From the NCBI GenBank assembly GCA_902592715.1, contig CACJFS010000009.1, forward strand, positions 1 to 43,638: a DNA stretch of 43,638 nucleotides, in the 5' to 3' direction. The notes under the pieces were generated by a model. It had not been told where the DNA came from, made no database searches, and worked only from the letters and a program-made list of their open reading frames with translations. This stretch comes from an uncultured Pelagibacteraceae bacterium. Its GTDB lineage: Bacteria; Pseudomonadota; Alphaproteobacteria; Pelagibacterales; Pelagibacteraceae. Position numbers and translations under genes: made by a program. The first letter of the stretch is position 1, and each line of letters opens with the position of its first letter. Shown here one piece after another: positions 25,154 through 33,738 of the stretch.

Positions 25154-26242
25154 ATGAAAAAAATCACATCAATGATTTTAGCTTTAGTATTTGCAGTTTC
25201 AGTAATTGGATCTGCTTCTGCTAAAACATTAAAAATCCAACTTACTTTTCCTAAAACATCATACGATGGACAAATCGTAAAAATGTGGACTGACAGAGTA
25301 ACAAAATTAACTCGTGGAGAGTTAAAATTTGAACTTCTTTCTAAAGGTGAAGTTGTTGGTATGAAAGAAACACTAGAAGCTGTTGACAAAGGTCTAGTAG
25401 ATGGTGGTGCAGCATGGACTCACTACTGGTCAAACTATCACCCAGCCGCGATGCTATTTGGATCGCCAGTTGCTGGTGGAGGAATTGGTTTAAGTACTAA
25501 ATCTTGGTTAGCATGGTATTTCGATAATGGTGGTAAAGAATTATACGACCAATTATGGAGCGAAATGGGAATGAATGTTAAAGGTTTCGTGATGGCATCA
25601 TCAGGACCTGAAGCATTAGGTTGGTTCAAAGAGCCAATTAAAAACATGGATGATTTCAGAAAATACAGATTTAGAACTCCTCCAGGAATTCCAGGACAAA
25701 CATACAAAGATATCGGTATTGCATCAGTATCTTTATCAGGTGGTGATATATTACCAGCACTTGAAAAAGGAACTATCGATGCTGCTGAATGGTGTTGTCC
25801 AAAACCAGACTCAGTTTTTGGTTTTCAAAAAGTTCTTAAAAACTACTATCTACAAGGATTACACCAAAACGTAGTTAATGGTGATATCTATATTAATGGA
25901 GATGTTTACAATTCTTTAACTGACCATCAAAAATATGCAATGGAAGTTGCATCTGAAGCGATGATCACAAGAAACATCACTAATAGAGCTGTAGAAAATG
26001 GGAAAGCGTTAATTGACCTTACTGAAAATCACGGTGTAAAACTTTGGGATACACCAGCTGATTATTTCACTGAGTACATGAACGCTGCTCAAGCAACTCT
26101 TAAAAAGAATGCTGCATCGAATGCTTTCTTTAAAGAAGTTTATGAGCACATGACTGCACATGCTAAAATTGTAGTACCTTTTATTGCACAAATGGAAACG
26201 TCTGATGCATCAATTGGAACTGCATTCGCATCACAACAGTAA
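25154..26242 (+). CDS. dctP: TRAP transporter periplasmic substrate-binding protein (DctP type, TakP-like subgroup)
   Basis: A 362-residue protein with a signal peptide (MKKITSMILALVFAVSVIGSASA). The mature part has the DctP layout, with the conserved Arg region FRKYRFRTPPG. The ALEKGTIDAAEWCCPKPDSVFGFQKVLKNYYLQG segment resembles TRAP binding proteins for 2-oxo and hydroxy acids (TakP-like). It captures an organic acid in the periplasm for DctQM. It has a strong Shine-Dalgarno and is followed by a terminator, both consistent with higher expression than the membrane subunits. The ligand is not determinable; a carboxylate is likely because of the conserved Arg. Confidence 0.93.
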   Translation: MKKITSMILALVFAVSVIGSASAKTLKIQLTFPKTSYDGQIVKMWTDRVTKLTRGELKFELLSKGEVVGMKETLEAVDKGLVDGGAAWTHYWSNYHPAAMLFGSPVAGGGIGLSTKSWLAWYFDNGGKELYDQLWSEMGMNVKGFVMASSGPEALGWFKEPIKNMDDFRKYRFRTPPGIPGQTYKDIGIASVSLSGGDILPALEKGTIDAAEWCCPKPDSVFGFQKVLKNYYLQGLHQNVVNGDIYINGDVYNSLTDHQKYAMEVASEAMITRNITNRAVENGKALIDLTENHGVKLWDTPADYFTEYMNAAQATLKKNAASNAFFKEVYEHMTAHAKIVVPFIAQMETSDASIGTAFASQQ

Positions 26243-26251
26243 GCAAAATAT

Positions 26252-26289
26252 AAAAACGGGGATTGTGTTTAAAAATCCCCGTTTTTTTT
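26252..26289 (+). terminator. Rho-independent terminator/attenuator between dctP and dctQ
   Basis: A perfect 12-base-pair inverted repeat (AAAAACGGGGAT with its complement) surrounds an 11-base loop and ends in eight T residues. It lies 9 bases after the dctP stop and before the dctQ start at 26322. This would stop most transcripts after the binding protein and let a fraction read through to the membrane subunits, as is common in binding-protein-dependent operons. Confidence 0.92.
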
Positions 26290-26321
26290 ACAAATTTAAT
26301 TTAAATAAATATACTTGTTAA

Positions 26322-26978
26322 ATGGTTGATAAAGACTCAGAACCAAAGGTTAAAGAAAATCTAGATATCACAGATGAGCTTATAGCTGAAAGAAGAACAA
26401 GTTTAAAAATGCCAGAGGATATGACTCCTTGGATGGCAAAAACAATAGAATTTATAGACTCGAAAATGTTGATTACCGGCAAGATATTTGCCTGGTTAAC
26501 TATTTTTCTGATTTATGCAATGATCCATGAGGTTATTGGAAGGCATTTTTTTAATAGACCAACTTTATGGTCATTTGACATAAGTAGAATGTTGGCAGGT
26601 GCTTTATTTATGCTTGGAGCAGCATATACATTATCAAAAGGTATTCATATTAGAGCTGATTTTCTTTATCGAAATTGGTCAGTAAAAAATCAGGCAAGAG
26701 TAGATTTATTTTTATATTTAATATTTTTTATACCAGGGTTTCTCGTATTTTTCTTTGTGAGTTTTGATTATGCTTATACCTCAATTTGTGGAAGGTCCAA
26801 TTTAGAAGAATGTTTAGGTGGCAAAGTAAGAATTCAAAGAGCAATGGATACAACTTGGATGCCAATTATGTGGCCTTTAAAAAGTTGTATGCCAATTGGC
26901 GCATTTTTACTTTTAGTACAAGGTGTATCCGAAATTTTAAAAACTTATTATGCTTTTGTTAAGGGGAGATGGCCATAA
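26322..26978 (+). CDS. dctQ: TRAP transporter small membrane subunit DctQ
   Basis: A 218-residue protein with a long polar N-terminus (about 60 residues rich in Asp/Glu/Lys) before four hydrophobic segments. Recognisable DctQ parts are WLTIFLIYAMIHEVIGRHFFNRPTLWSFDISRMLAGALFMLGAAYTLSKGIHIRADF. It pairs with DctM in the inner membrane; transport is driven by a sodium or proton gradient. The N-terminal extension is longer than in many DctQ proteins. Its stop overlaps the chosen dctM start (TAATG). Confidence 0.9.
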   Translation: MVDKDSEPKVKENLDITDELIAERRTSLKMPEDMTPWMAKTIEFIDSKMLITGKIFAWLTIFLIYAMIHEVIGRHFFNRPTLWSFDISRMLAGALFMLGAAYTLSKGIHIRADFLYRNWSVKNQARVDLFLYLIFFIPGFLVFFFVSFDYAYTSICGRSNLEECLGGKVRIQRAMDTTWMPIMWPLKSCMPIGAFLLLVQGVSEILKTYYAFVKGRWP

Positions 26979-28309
26979 TGGATTTCTTTAGTCCAGAAAT
27001 TATCGGAGCAATAATGATCGGTTGCATGCTATTTGCAATCTTTGTCGGGTTTCCAATTTCATTTACTTTAATATTTTTAGGCCTTGTTTTTGGATATTGG
27101 GGTTTTGGTAAATTAGTATTTTACTTAATGACCCTTCAATTCAATATGATTATGACGGAGAACACACTCGCTGCCGTGCCACTCTTTATTTTTATGGGAA
27201 TTTTAATGGAACAAGCAGGTCTAATGGAACGATTGTTTAATGCAGTTCAATTAATGCTTTCTAAGACAAGAGGAGCTTTGTTTTATGCAGTAATGTTTGT
27301 CTCAACAATTTTTGCAGCTGCAACTGGAATTGTTGGTGCATCAGTTACAATCTTAGGGATTATGGCAGGCAAAACTATGATTAGAACTGGTTATGATACT
27401 AGGCTATCTGCTGGTTTAATCTGTGCTGGTGGAACTCTTGGAATATTAATTCCTCCAAGTATAATGTTAGTTGTAATGGGACCTGTTTTAGAAATTCCTG
27501 TTACAGATTTATTTGCTGCTGCTATAATGCCAGGAATTTTATTAGCATGCTTGTATGCTGCTTATACAACATTAAGATGTTATCTTAATCCAAAACTTGG
27601 ACCTGTTTTACCAGCAAACGAACAACCAACTAATATGGCTAAGGTTTGGTATGAATTTATTATGGGATTAATTCCCCCTGCAGGTTTAGTTTTTTTTGCA
27701 CTAGGAAGCATTCTATTTGGTCTTGCTACTCCAACCGAAGGAGCTGGTATGGGAGCGTTTGGTGCCATCTTACTTGCACTAGCATATAAAAAATTAACTC
27801 TCCCAGGTTTGAAAGATGCTCTTTTAAAAACTTTAGAGATTACAGCTTTAATAATGTTTTTAGTTGCTGCATCGAACTTTTTTGGAGCAGTATTCTCAAA
27901 ATTAGGAACTCCATCTCTGTTAACTGATTTCCTTTTAAATTTAGAGGTAAATAGATATGTAATATTAGCAATTATAATGGCTGCTATTTTTTTATTAGGA
28001 TGGCCTTTAGAGTGGGTACCAATAGTTTTAATAGTATTGCCAATTGTATTACCTTTAGTAATAGAGTTAGGATTTAATCTTACTTGGTTTGCAATATTAG
28101 TGGCCGTTAATCTCCAAACCGCCTGGCTCTCACCTCCTGTCGCATTATCTGCTTATTTCTTAAAAGGTGTAGTTCCAGAGTGGGATTTAAAAGATATTTA
28201 TCTTGGCATGATGCAATTCATGGTTATCCAAGTCATTGGTTTAGTATTAATTATAATATTTCCAAAAATAGCATTATGGTTGCCTGGGGTAATGTACCCA
28301 TCACCTTAG
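26978..28309 (+). CDS. dctM: TRAP transporter large membrane subunit DctM
   Basis: A 443-residue protein with about twelve hydrophobic segments, the transport-forming subunit. Typical DctM stretches include GLVFGYWGFG, AAATGIVGASVTILGIMAGK, CAGGTLGILIPPSIMLVVMGP and ATPTEGAGMGAFGA. I chose ATG 26978, which lies 9 bases after an AAGGGGAG Shine-Dalgarno and overlaps the dctQ stop by one base. The slightly longer frame from 26969 would place its ATG directly against that site. It completes the dctPQM set; the downstream gene is convergent and overlaps by 4 bases. Confidence 0.93.
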   Translation: MDFFSPEIIGAIMIGCMLFAIFVGFPISFTLIFLGLVFGYWGFGKLVFYLMTLQFNMIMTENTLAAVPLFIFMGILMEQAGLMERLFNAVQLMLSKTRGALFYAVMFVSTIFAAATGIVGASVTILGIMAGKTMIRTGYDTRLSAGLICAGGTLGILIPPSIMLVVMGPVLEIPVTDLFAAAIMPGILLACLYAAYTTLRCYLNPKLGPVLPANEQPTNMAKVWYEFIMGLIPPAGLVFFALGSILFGLATPTEGAGMGAFGAILLALAYKKLTLPGLKDALLKTLEITALIMFLVAASNFFGAVFSKLGTPSLLTDFLLNLEVNRYVILAIIMAAIFLLGWPLEWVPIVLIVLPIVLPLVIELGFNLTWFAILVAVNLQTAWLSPPVALSAYFLKGVVPEWDLKDIYLGMMQFMVIQVIGLVLIIIFPKIALWLPGVMYPSP

Positions 28310-29199
28310 CTAGGCTTATTTATTTGAGGTATAATAGTTCCAATTAAAATTATTGCTAAGGATATAAAAACCTTTGTTGAAATCGGAGAGTCGATTATTA
28401 ACCAAGACATTGTAGCGCCAATAGGACCTGTTAAAGGATACATCAAACTAATTCTACCCACCGGAACTCTTCTAAGAGCAAAATTATAAAATAAATATGC
28501 TCCAAATGTTATACAAGATAAAGTTATAGCTGCTAAAACTGGAGGTGAAAAATTTAGATAATTTTGATATTCAAAACTTGAATTTGGCCAAATTATAAAA
28601 AGAACTAATAAAGAAAGTATAGCACCAATAAAATATTGATAAGTATTAACCCCCAATTGATCAACTTTAGTTTGCATAAATCTTCTTCCCAAAACTTCGT
28701 TAACAGAAACGCAAATCATTCCTAAAAAAATTATTAAATCACCAACGTAATTTCCTTGTCCCGACTTTGTTTGACTTGTAAGTAAAATTAAAGTTCCAAT
28801 AATTGTTATAAATGCTCCAATAATTACTTTTATTTCAATTTTTTCTTTTAAAAAAATTCTTGCAACAAATGGTTGCCATATTGGCAAAGTACTAATTAAA
28901 GCAACTCCATTTACTGGTGAGGTTAACAGAAGACCAATATGAAAACTTAAAGTAACTAGAAAAGGGTTTAATAAACCCATTAAGAAGGGCGTAAACCCAA
29001 TTCTTTTAATTTTTAAATCTGCTCTCATGATCAAAGCAAAAATTAACATCAAACTAAATGCTAAAGAGAATCGTACCGCCATTAAGTCCATTACATAAAA
29101 TTCCTGTAATGCTAATTTTACAAATGGCGGACCTGATCCAAAGCCTATCACTGCCACGAACATAGAAACGTAGCCGATATTGTTTTTTAGAAAATTCAT
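28306..29199 (-). CDS. DMT-superfamily transporter (EamA family)
   Basis: A 297-residue membrane protein with ten hydrophobic segments arranged as two EamA repeats. Clear parts are FVKLALQEFYVMDLMAVRFSLAF in the first half and RRVPVGRISLMYPLTGPIGATMSW in the second. Such proteins move metabolites, often exporting amino acids or their derivatives. It is monocistronic by layout: it converges with dctM (4-base overlap) and diverges from the NCS1 permease with 65 bases between. Substrate and direction are unknown. Confidence 0.87.
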   Translation of the reverse strand: MNFLKNNIGYVSMFVAVIGFGSGPPFVKLALQEFYVMDLMAVRFSLAFSLMLIFALIMRADLKIKRIGFTPFLMGLLNPFLVTLSFHIGLLLTSPVNGVALISTLPIWQPFVARIFLKEKIEIKVIIGAFITIIGTLILLTSQTKSGQGNYVGDLIIFLGMICVSVNEVLGRRFMQTKVDQLGVNTYQYFIGAILSLLVLFIIWPNSSFEYQNYLNFSPPVLAAITLSCITFGAYLFYNFALRRVPVGRISLMYPLTGPIGATMSWLIIDSPISTKVFISLAIILIGTIIPQINKPS

Positions 29200-29264
29200 G
29201 TAATTACAAAATTTTGGTTATCGCTATTATAGACATATAAAAATTTTAGTTTAAGGTTACATTA

Positions 29265-30716
29265 GTGAGTCAGAATATAGAATTAAAAAATTTTGAATTA
29301 GCCACAGTAAATCCAAGCAACAAAACATGGACATCAATTGATTTATTTTGCTTTTGGGCTAATAGTATACAAACCATTGCGGGTTTCGCATTAATAGCCT
29401 CTTTGTATTTAATATATAACCTTAGTACGGTACTTGTCTTAACTTCTTCATTAGCCGCCTCTATATTGATTTATTTTTTTATTTCATTGATTGGCAAACC
29501 ATCACAGAAGCATGGATTACCTTTTCCCGTTATGCTTAGAATGTCTATGGGCTTAAATGGAGCCAAATTTTTAAGTCTTTTAAGATCTGTTATTGGTATT
29601 TTTATGTTTGGTATTCAAACATTTTTCATATCAAAATCAATTACATATCTAATTAGAATTTTTATTTACTATAACTTGGATAGTCAAATTTTAGATGGTC
29701 AAGTATTTTTAGCTTTTTTTCTAGGGTTAAATATTATCGACTGGGTTTCATTAATATTAACTTTTGTTATTCAATATTTTTTATTTACAAACGGACAAAG
29801 GTTTAATCAAAGATTTTTACAGTTTTCAGCCATTTTCGTTTATTTAGGTTTATTTATTTTTTTTTTAATTTTAACTTCTGAAAATCACACACAAATTTTT
29901 CAGTCTCTTAAATCAAATACAACAGACGGAAATTTTTTTTCAAGATCTAACATTTTACCTTTTATAGTTTTAACGGGTACAATATTCTCTTACTTCTCCA
30001 TTGTGTTGTTAAATTTTGGAGATTTTTCTAGATACGTCAAAACAGAAAAAGATCTAAAATTGGGAAATCTAAATCTTTTTCTAAATATGATTTTGTTTTC
30101 TTTTTTAGCAACAACTATAGTTGTTGGAGTTGATGTAGTTTTAAATCAAAAGCTTATTGTTGTTGATCAAATACTCACTAAACCAATGGATATTATTGGA
30201 AAATTAGACAACACTGGCCTAACTGTTTTTGTTCTAATTTTTATAATTTTCTCATCTCTATCTACTAATTTAATTTCTAATTATGTGCCTACACAAAACA
30301 GTATAATAAATTTTATTCCTAATAATTTAGATCTTAAAACTTCTGGATTATTAATTTTATTAATTGGTTTTATTGCTGGAGGTTTGTGGCCTTCTTTTTT
30401 AAGTCAAATAGGTGTAATAAATATTATTGATAGCTTGGCAGCTTTTTTTGGCCCTATCTTTGGCATTATAATTGCAGATTACTACTTAGTGAAAAAAGAG
30501 AAGGTAAATCACAAAGATCTATTTTTCTTAAGAGAGGGAAATGAGTACATGTACGCTAGTGGCTGGAACTATAAAGCGTTGTATTCACTTCTTATAGGCT
30601 TTATTTTTTCATTTTCATTGCTTTGGAACATTAATTTTTCAGATATAAAATCGTTTTCTTGGATTATAGGATTTGTCGTTTCGTTTTTTATATATTATCT
30701 TCTAAATGAAAAATAA
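29265..30716 (+). CDS. NCS1-family nucleobase/hydantoin:cation symporter
   Basis: A 483-residue membrane protein with about twelve hydrophobic segments and the NCS1 pattern. These include FCFWANSIQTIAGFALIASL in helix 1, the GLPFPVMLRMSMGLNGAKFLSLLRSVIG stretch, NFGDFSRYV in the middle and ADYYLVKKEKVNHKDLF near the end. NCS1 members import cytosine, allantoin, hydantoins, uracil or thiamine-type compounds with sodium or protons. The GTG start at 29265 is the first available codon. It is followed 2 bases later by a zinc alcohol dehydrogenase, so the two could serve one substrate. Nucleobase type unresolved. Confidence 0.87.
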   Translation: MSQNIELKNFELATVNPSNKTWTSIDLFCFWANSIQTIAGFALIASLYLIYNLSTVLVLTSSLAASILIYFFISLIGKPSQKHGLPFPVMLRMSMGLNGAKFLSLLRSVIGIFMFGIQTFFISKSITYLIRIFIYYNLDSQILDGQVFLAFFLGLNIIDWVSLILTFVIQYFLFTNGQRFNQRFLQFSAIFVYLGLFIFFLILTSENHTQIFQSLKSNTTDGNFFSRSNILPFIVLTGTIFSYFSIVLLNFGDFSRYVKTEKDLKLGNLNLFLNMILFSFLATTIVVGVDVVLNQKLIVVDQILTKPMDIIGKLDNTGLTVFVLIFIIFSSLSTNLISNYVPTQNSIINFIPNNLDLKTSGLLILLIGFIAGGLWPSFLSQIGVINIIDSLAAFFGPIFGIIIADYYLVKKEKVNHKDLFFLREGNEYMYASGWNYKALYSLLIGFIFSFSLLWNINFSDIKSFSWIIGFVVSFFIYYLLNEK

Positions 30717-30718
30717 TT

Positions 30719-31723
30719 ATGAAGGCATTAGTTTATACAGGCGTTGAAGAACTGATCTATAGAGATGAAAAAGATCCAGTTGAGACAAGTGGAGAGAGCA
30801 TATTAAAGGTCCATGCATCTGGCATATGTGGGTCAGATATGCATGCATATCACGGCAAAGATGAGAGAAGAATTGCTCCTTTAATAATTGGTCATGAAGT
30901 GAGTGGTGTAATTCAAAATGGTAAATTCCAAGGAAAAAATGCTGTTTTGAATCCATTAATTACTTGCGGAAAGTGTGAATATTGCACAAGTGGAAGAGAG
31001 CATTTGTGTCCACACAGAGTTCTTCTAGGTATGAACAGACCATACGAGAGACAGGGTGTCTTTGCTGAATTAGTCTCTTCTCCTAATCAAAATATTTATG
31101 AGGTTCCAGATCATCTAAATCTTAATGAAGCGGCTATAGCAGAACCAACAGCAGTTGCTTTGCATGCTGTCTTAATGGGAGAAAGTTCGCTTACGAAACC
31201 TTTATCTGAATGTAGAACTTTAGTTCAAGGTGCTGGAGCAATTGGATTATTGTGCTCTTTAATATTATCTAAAACTAAAGGAAATACAGATATTGTTATG
31301 TCTGATCCAAATAATTTGAGACTAACAAAATGTTCAAAATATTTCGATGGAAAATTTGTTCATCCATCAGACAAAGAAATACAAAATGATAGTTTTGATA
31401 TTGTATTTGATACAGTAGGCTTAGAAGTTTCAAGACAACAATCGATCTCGGTTATAAAACCTGGTGGTACCATAATACATATTGGGTTAACTCAACCAGC
31501 TGGGCAGTTCAATTTTAGAAAAGCAACTTTACAAGAAGTCACCTTTATTGGGACTTATTGTTATACTAATAAAGACTTTGAAAACACCATCAAAATTCTA
31601 GCAGATAAGAAAATTGGAGAATTAGACTGGATTGAGTATAGAGAGTTAAAGAAAGGTGCAGAAGCCTTCAAACAAATTCATGATGGAAGTTGTTCATCAC
31701 CAAAAATTGTTCTGTTACCTTAG
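30719..31723 (+). CDS. Zinc-dependent alcohol dehydrogenase (MDR family)
   Basis: A 334-residue medium-chain dehydrogenase. The catalytic zinc site is C37 in GICGSDMHAY and H59-E60 in IIGHEVSG. The structural zinc cysteines are C83, C86, C89 and C97 in CGKCEYCTSGREHLC. The NAD-binding part is LVQGAGAIGLLCSLI with an acidic residue in DIVMSDPNN pointing to NAD. It resembles sorbitol/threonine/galactitol dehydrogenase-like members. Its gene lies 2 bases after the NCS1 permease. Substrate unknown; a polyol or hydroxyl amino acid is a guess. Confidence 0.9.
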   Translation: MKALVYTGVEELIYRDEKDPVETSGESILKVHASGICGSDMHAYHGKDERRIAPLIIGHEVSGVIQNGKFQGKNAVLNPLITCGKCEYCTSGREHLCPHRVLLGMNRPYERQGVFAELVSSPNQNIYEVPDHLNLNEAAIAEPTAVALHAVLMGESSLTKPLSECRTLVQGAGAIGLLCSLILSKTKGNTDIVMSDPNNLRLTKCSKYFDGKFVHPSDKEIQNDSFDIVFDTVGLEVSRQQSISVIKPGGTIIHIGLTQPAGQFNFRKATLQEVTFIGTYCYTNKDFENTIKILADKKIGELDWIEYRELKKGAEAFKQIHDGSCSSPKIVLLP

Positions 31724-31768
31724 AGGTAAATTTTAAATTTTAGTTGATAAATTGAAATATTTTATTAT

Positions 31769-32431
31769 ATGAGATCCGTGTTTAAAAAATTTATCAAATT
31801 AATAGCAATTTATTTTTTACTTGTAACTCCGGTTACTGCTGAAGAACTAATGGTTTTTAATTTCACTGAGGAGGAATTAAATTCATTAGATGTCAGAAAA
31901 GTAAGAGGAGCTGATGCAAAAACAGCGTATTCTATTGGAAATAATGAGAAAGGAAATTATTTAAAAGCAGTAGCAGAAAATGCAGCATCAGGAGTAGGCA
32001 AAGAAATAAAAATTAATTTAGACAAAACCCCTTTTATAAATATTACTTGGAAGATTGAAAAAGATCTTAAAGGTATAAAAGAGAATACAAAAAAAGGACA
32101 TGATTTTGCTGCTAGAGTTTTTGTAATCAAAAAAACTGGTGCAACCCCGCTATCAAATAGAGCTATTAATTATGTTTTTTCAAGCAATTCTAATGTAGAT
32201 GAGACATGGCCCAGCCCTTATACAAAAAAATCTATTGATCGTGTCTTGGCTTCAACAAAGTTAAATTTAAATGAATGGGTTACGGTAAAAGCTAATGTGA
32301 AGGAAGACTTTAAGAAATTTCATGATTTAGAAGTTAAAGAGCTTTCTGGAATTGCAATTATGGCAGATACCGATAATTCAAAACTAACAGCAGTTAGTTA
32401 TTACCAAAATATTTTTTTTTCCTCTGAGTAA
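31769..32431 (+). CDS. Secreted DUF3047 protein
   Basis: A 220-residue protein with a signal peptide (FIKLIAIYFLLVTPVTAEE). The domain pattern is DUF3047: YLKAVAENAASGVGKEI, ITWKIEKDLKGIKENTKKGHDFAARVFVI, NYVFSSNSNVDETWPSPYTKKS, and the end VKELSGIAIMADTDNSKLTAVSYYQNIFF. It looks like a beta-sandwich carbohydrate-binding-like fold and is probably periplasmic. No function is known for the family. A 45-base gap separates it from the alcohol dehydrogenase. Confidence 0.82.
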   Translation: MRSVFKKFIKLIAIYFLLVTPVTAEELMVFNFTEEELNSLDVRKVRGADAKTAYSIGNNEKGNYLKAVAENAASGVGKEIKINLDKTPFINITWKIEKDLKGIKENTKKGHDFAARVFVIKKTGATPLSNRAINYVFSSNSNVDETWPSPYTKKSIDRVLASTKLNLNEWVTVKANVKEDFKKFHDLEVKELSGIAIMADTDNSKLTAVSYYQNIFFSSE

Positions 32432-32435
32432 AAAT

Positions 32436-32573
32436 TTAATTTAGGTACTTTTTTAAACCAAAACTTAATAAAGATAGTATTATTGCAGCCAAAACATCAA
32501 GGATTGGAGCAGCTTCAGGATATCCAAAGTTCCATAATATTACTCCAATTAACCAAATTATATATATTTTCAT
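32436..32573 (-). CDS. Small membrane protein, 45 aa
   Basis: A short minus-strand gene in the gap between DUF3047 and ybgC. It encodes 45 residues: a hydrophobic start (MKIYIIWLIGVILWNFGYP), a short turn (EAAPILD), a second hydrophobic stretch (VLAAIILSLLSFGL), then a basic KKYLN end. The two-helix pattern and the Trp/Gly/Pro use look like a genuine inner-membrane protein and not random AT-rich translation. It converges with DUF3047, with 4 bases between the stops. No Shine-Dalgarno is visible. Function unknown. Confidence 0.6.
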   Translation of the reverse strand: MKIYIIWLIGVILWNFGYPEAAPILDVLAAIILSLLSFGLKKYLN

Positions 32574-32626
32574 ATCGTATTAATCATTAGTATAAAAAAT
32601 ATTTTCACTTTGATATCATTATTTTT

Positions 32627-33022
32627 ATGAAAAAATTTAAATCAAGTTTTAAAGTCTACTATGAAGATACAGATGCTGGTGGAGTAGTTTATTACGCAAA
32701 TTATTTAAAATTTATCGAGCGTGCAAGAACTGATGCCATGGCTTCTGTAGATTTTACAAATTATAACTTGAGAGAAAATTATGGAATACATATAATTGTC
32801 AAATCTTGTAATTTAAATTTTATAAAACCTTCAATGTTAGAGGATAAACTTGATATTTTTTCTGAAATTGTAGAAGTAAAGAATGTATCAATTAAAATGA
32901 AGCAAGATATTTTTATAAAAGATAATTTAATTTTAACTGCAGATGTTCATTTAGCTACAATTAATAAAGAAGGCAAACTAACAAAAATGCCTGAGAAACT
33001 CAAAGATCAATTAATTAAATAG
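32627..33022 (+). CDS. ybgC: YbgC-type acyl-CoA thioesterase
   Basis: A 131-residue hotdog-fold protein. The motif YYEDTDAGGVVYYANYLKFIERARTD is the YbgC signature, with the catalytic Asp at D16 in EDTDAGG. YbgC hydrolyses acyl-CoA and is linked to the Tol-Pal cell-envelope system in many bacteria, where it sits beside tolQRAB. Those genes are not in this window, so it is separated from its usual neighbours. Its 3' end overlaps the convergent uracil-DNA glycosylase by 8 bases. Confidence 0.92.
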   Translation: MKKFKSSFKVYYEDTDAGGVVYYANYLKFIERARTDAMASVDFTNYNLRENYGIHIIVKSCNLNFIKPSMLEDKLDIFSEIVEVKNVSIKMKQDIFIKDNLILTADVHLATINKEGKLTKMPEKLKDQLIK

Positions 33023-33689
33023 TATTTTTTACTTTAATAAATAAATTAGTCATTTTATTTACATTAATTCTGCCTGTATTAACATTTCTTGGACTTGGGT
33101 GATAAGAACCTACCAATAAAATATTATTTGGAAGCTTAAAGAATTTACTATGCCCAAATTTGACATTTGAATCAATTTTGTAATGTTTTTTATAAAACTC
33201 TATACAAGCATCAAATGCAATTTTCCCAAGTGCAACAACAATCTTTAAATTTTTTAAGTATTCAATTTCATTATTAAAATATTTAAAGCAAGTGTTTAGC
33301 TCTTTTTTTGATGGTTTGTCTCCAGGTGGAACACATTTTAAAGCAGTAGTAATAAATATATTTTTTAATTTAAGTCCATCATTTCTGTGGTCTGAATTTG
33401 GTTGGTTAGATAAATTTGCCTTGTATAGACATTTATATAAAAAATCAGACGATCTATCTCCTGTAAAAACTCTTCCAGTTCTATTGCCCCCGTGTGCAGC
33501 TGGCGCTAAACCAACAAATAAAATCCTAGCTTTTGGGTCGCCAAACCCAGTTATTGGTTTTCCCCAATATTTTTCATTTATGTATTGTTTTCTTTTATCT
33601 TTAGCTATCTTATTTCTAAATCTGACTAGCCTAGGGCATTTTTTGCAGCTTACTATCAAATTTTCAAGTTTTTCAAAATCATTAGTCAT
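33015..33689 (-). CDS. Uracil-DNA glycosylase, family 5 (UdgB type)
   Basis: A 224-residue DNA repair enzyme that removes uracil and related deaminated bases. Motif 1 is GLAPAAHGGNR (residues 60-70), the family-5 form lacking the usual polar catalytic residue. The later loop is GSYHPSPRNVNTG with its His. Four cysteines fitting the iron-sulfur cluster are C15, C18, C119 and C134. A family-4 assignment is less likely because its motif is GEAPG-like. It is a single gene, divergent from the hydroxyacid dehydrogenase at 33739. Confidence 0.9.
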   Translation of the reverse strand: MTNDFEKLENLIVSCKKCPRLVRFRNKIAKDKRKQYINEKYWGKPITGFGDPKARILFVGLAPAAHGGNRTGRVFTGDRSSDFLYKCLYKANLSNQPNSDHRNDGLKLKNIFITTALKCVPPGDKPSKKELNTCFKYFNNEIEYLKNLKIVVALGKIAFDACIEFYKKHYKIDSNVKFGHSKFFKLPNNILLVGSYHPSPRNVNTGRINVNKMTNLFIKVKNTI

Positions 33690-33738
33690 AAATATTAATT
33701 TTTAATCTCTATGTCTTATACTATAATTAAGTTAGATT

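Noticed and set aside
26969-26977. DctM starting at ATG 26969
   Set aside because: The Shine-Dalgarno AAGGGGAG would directly touch this ATG; ATG 26978 has normal spacing and overlaps the dctQ stop.
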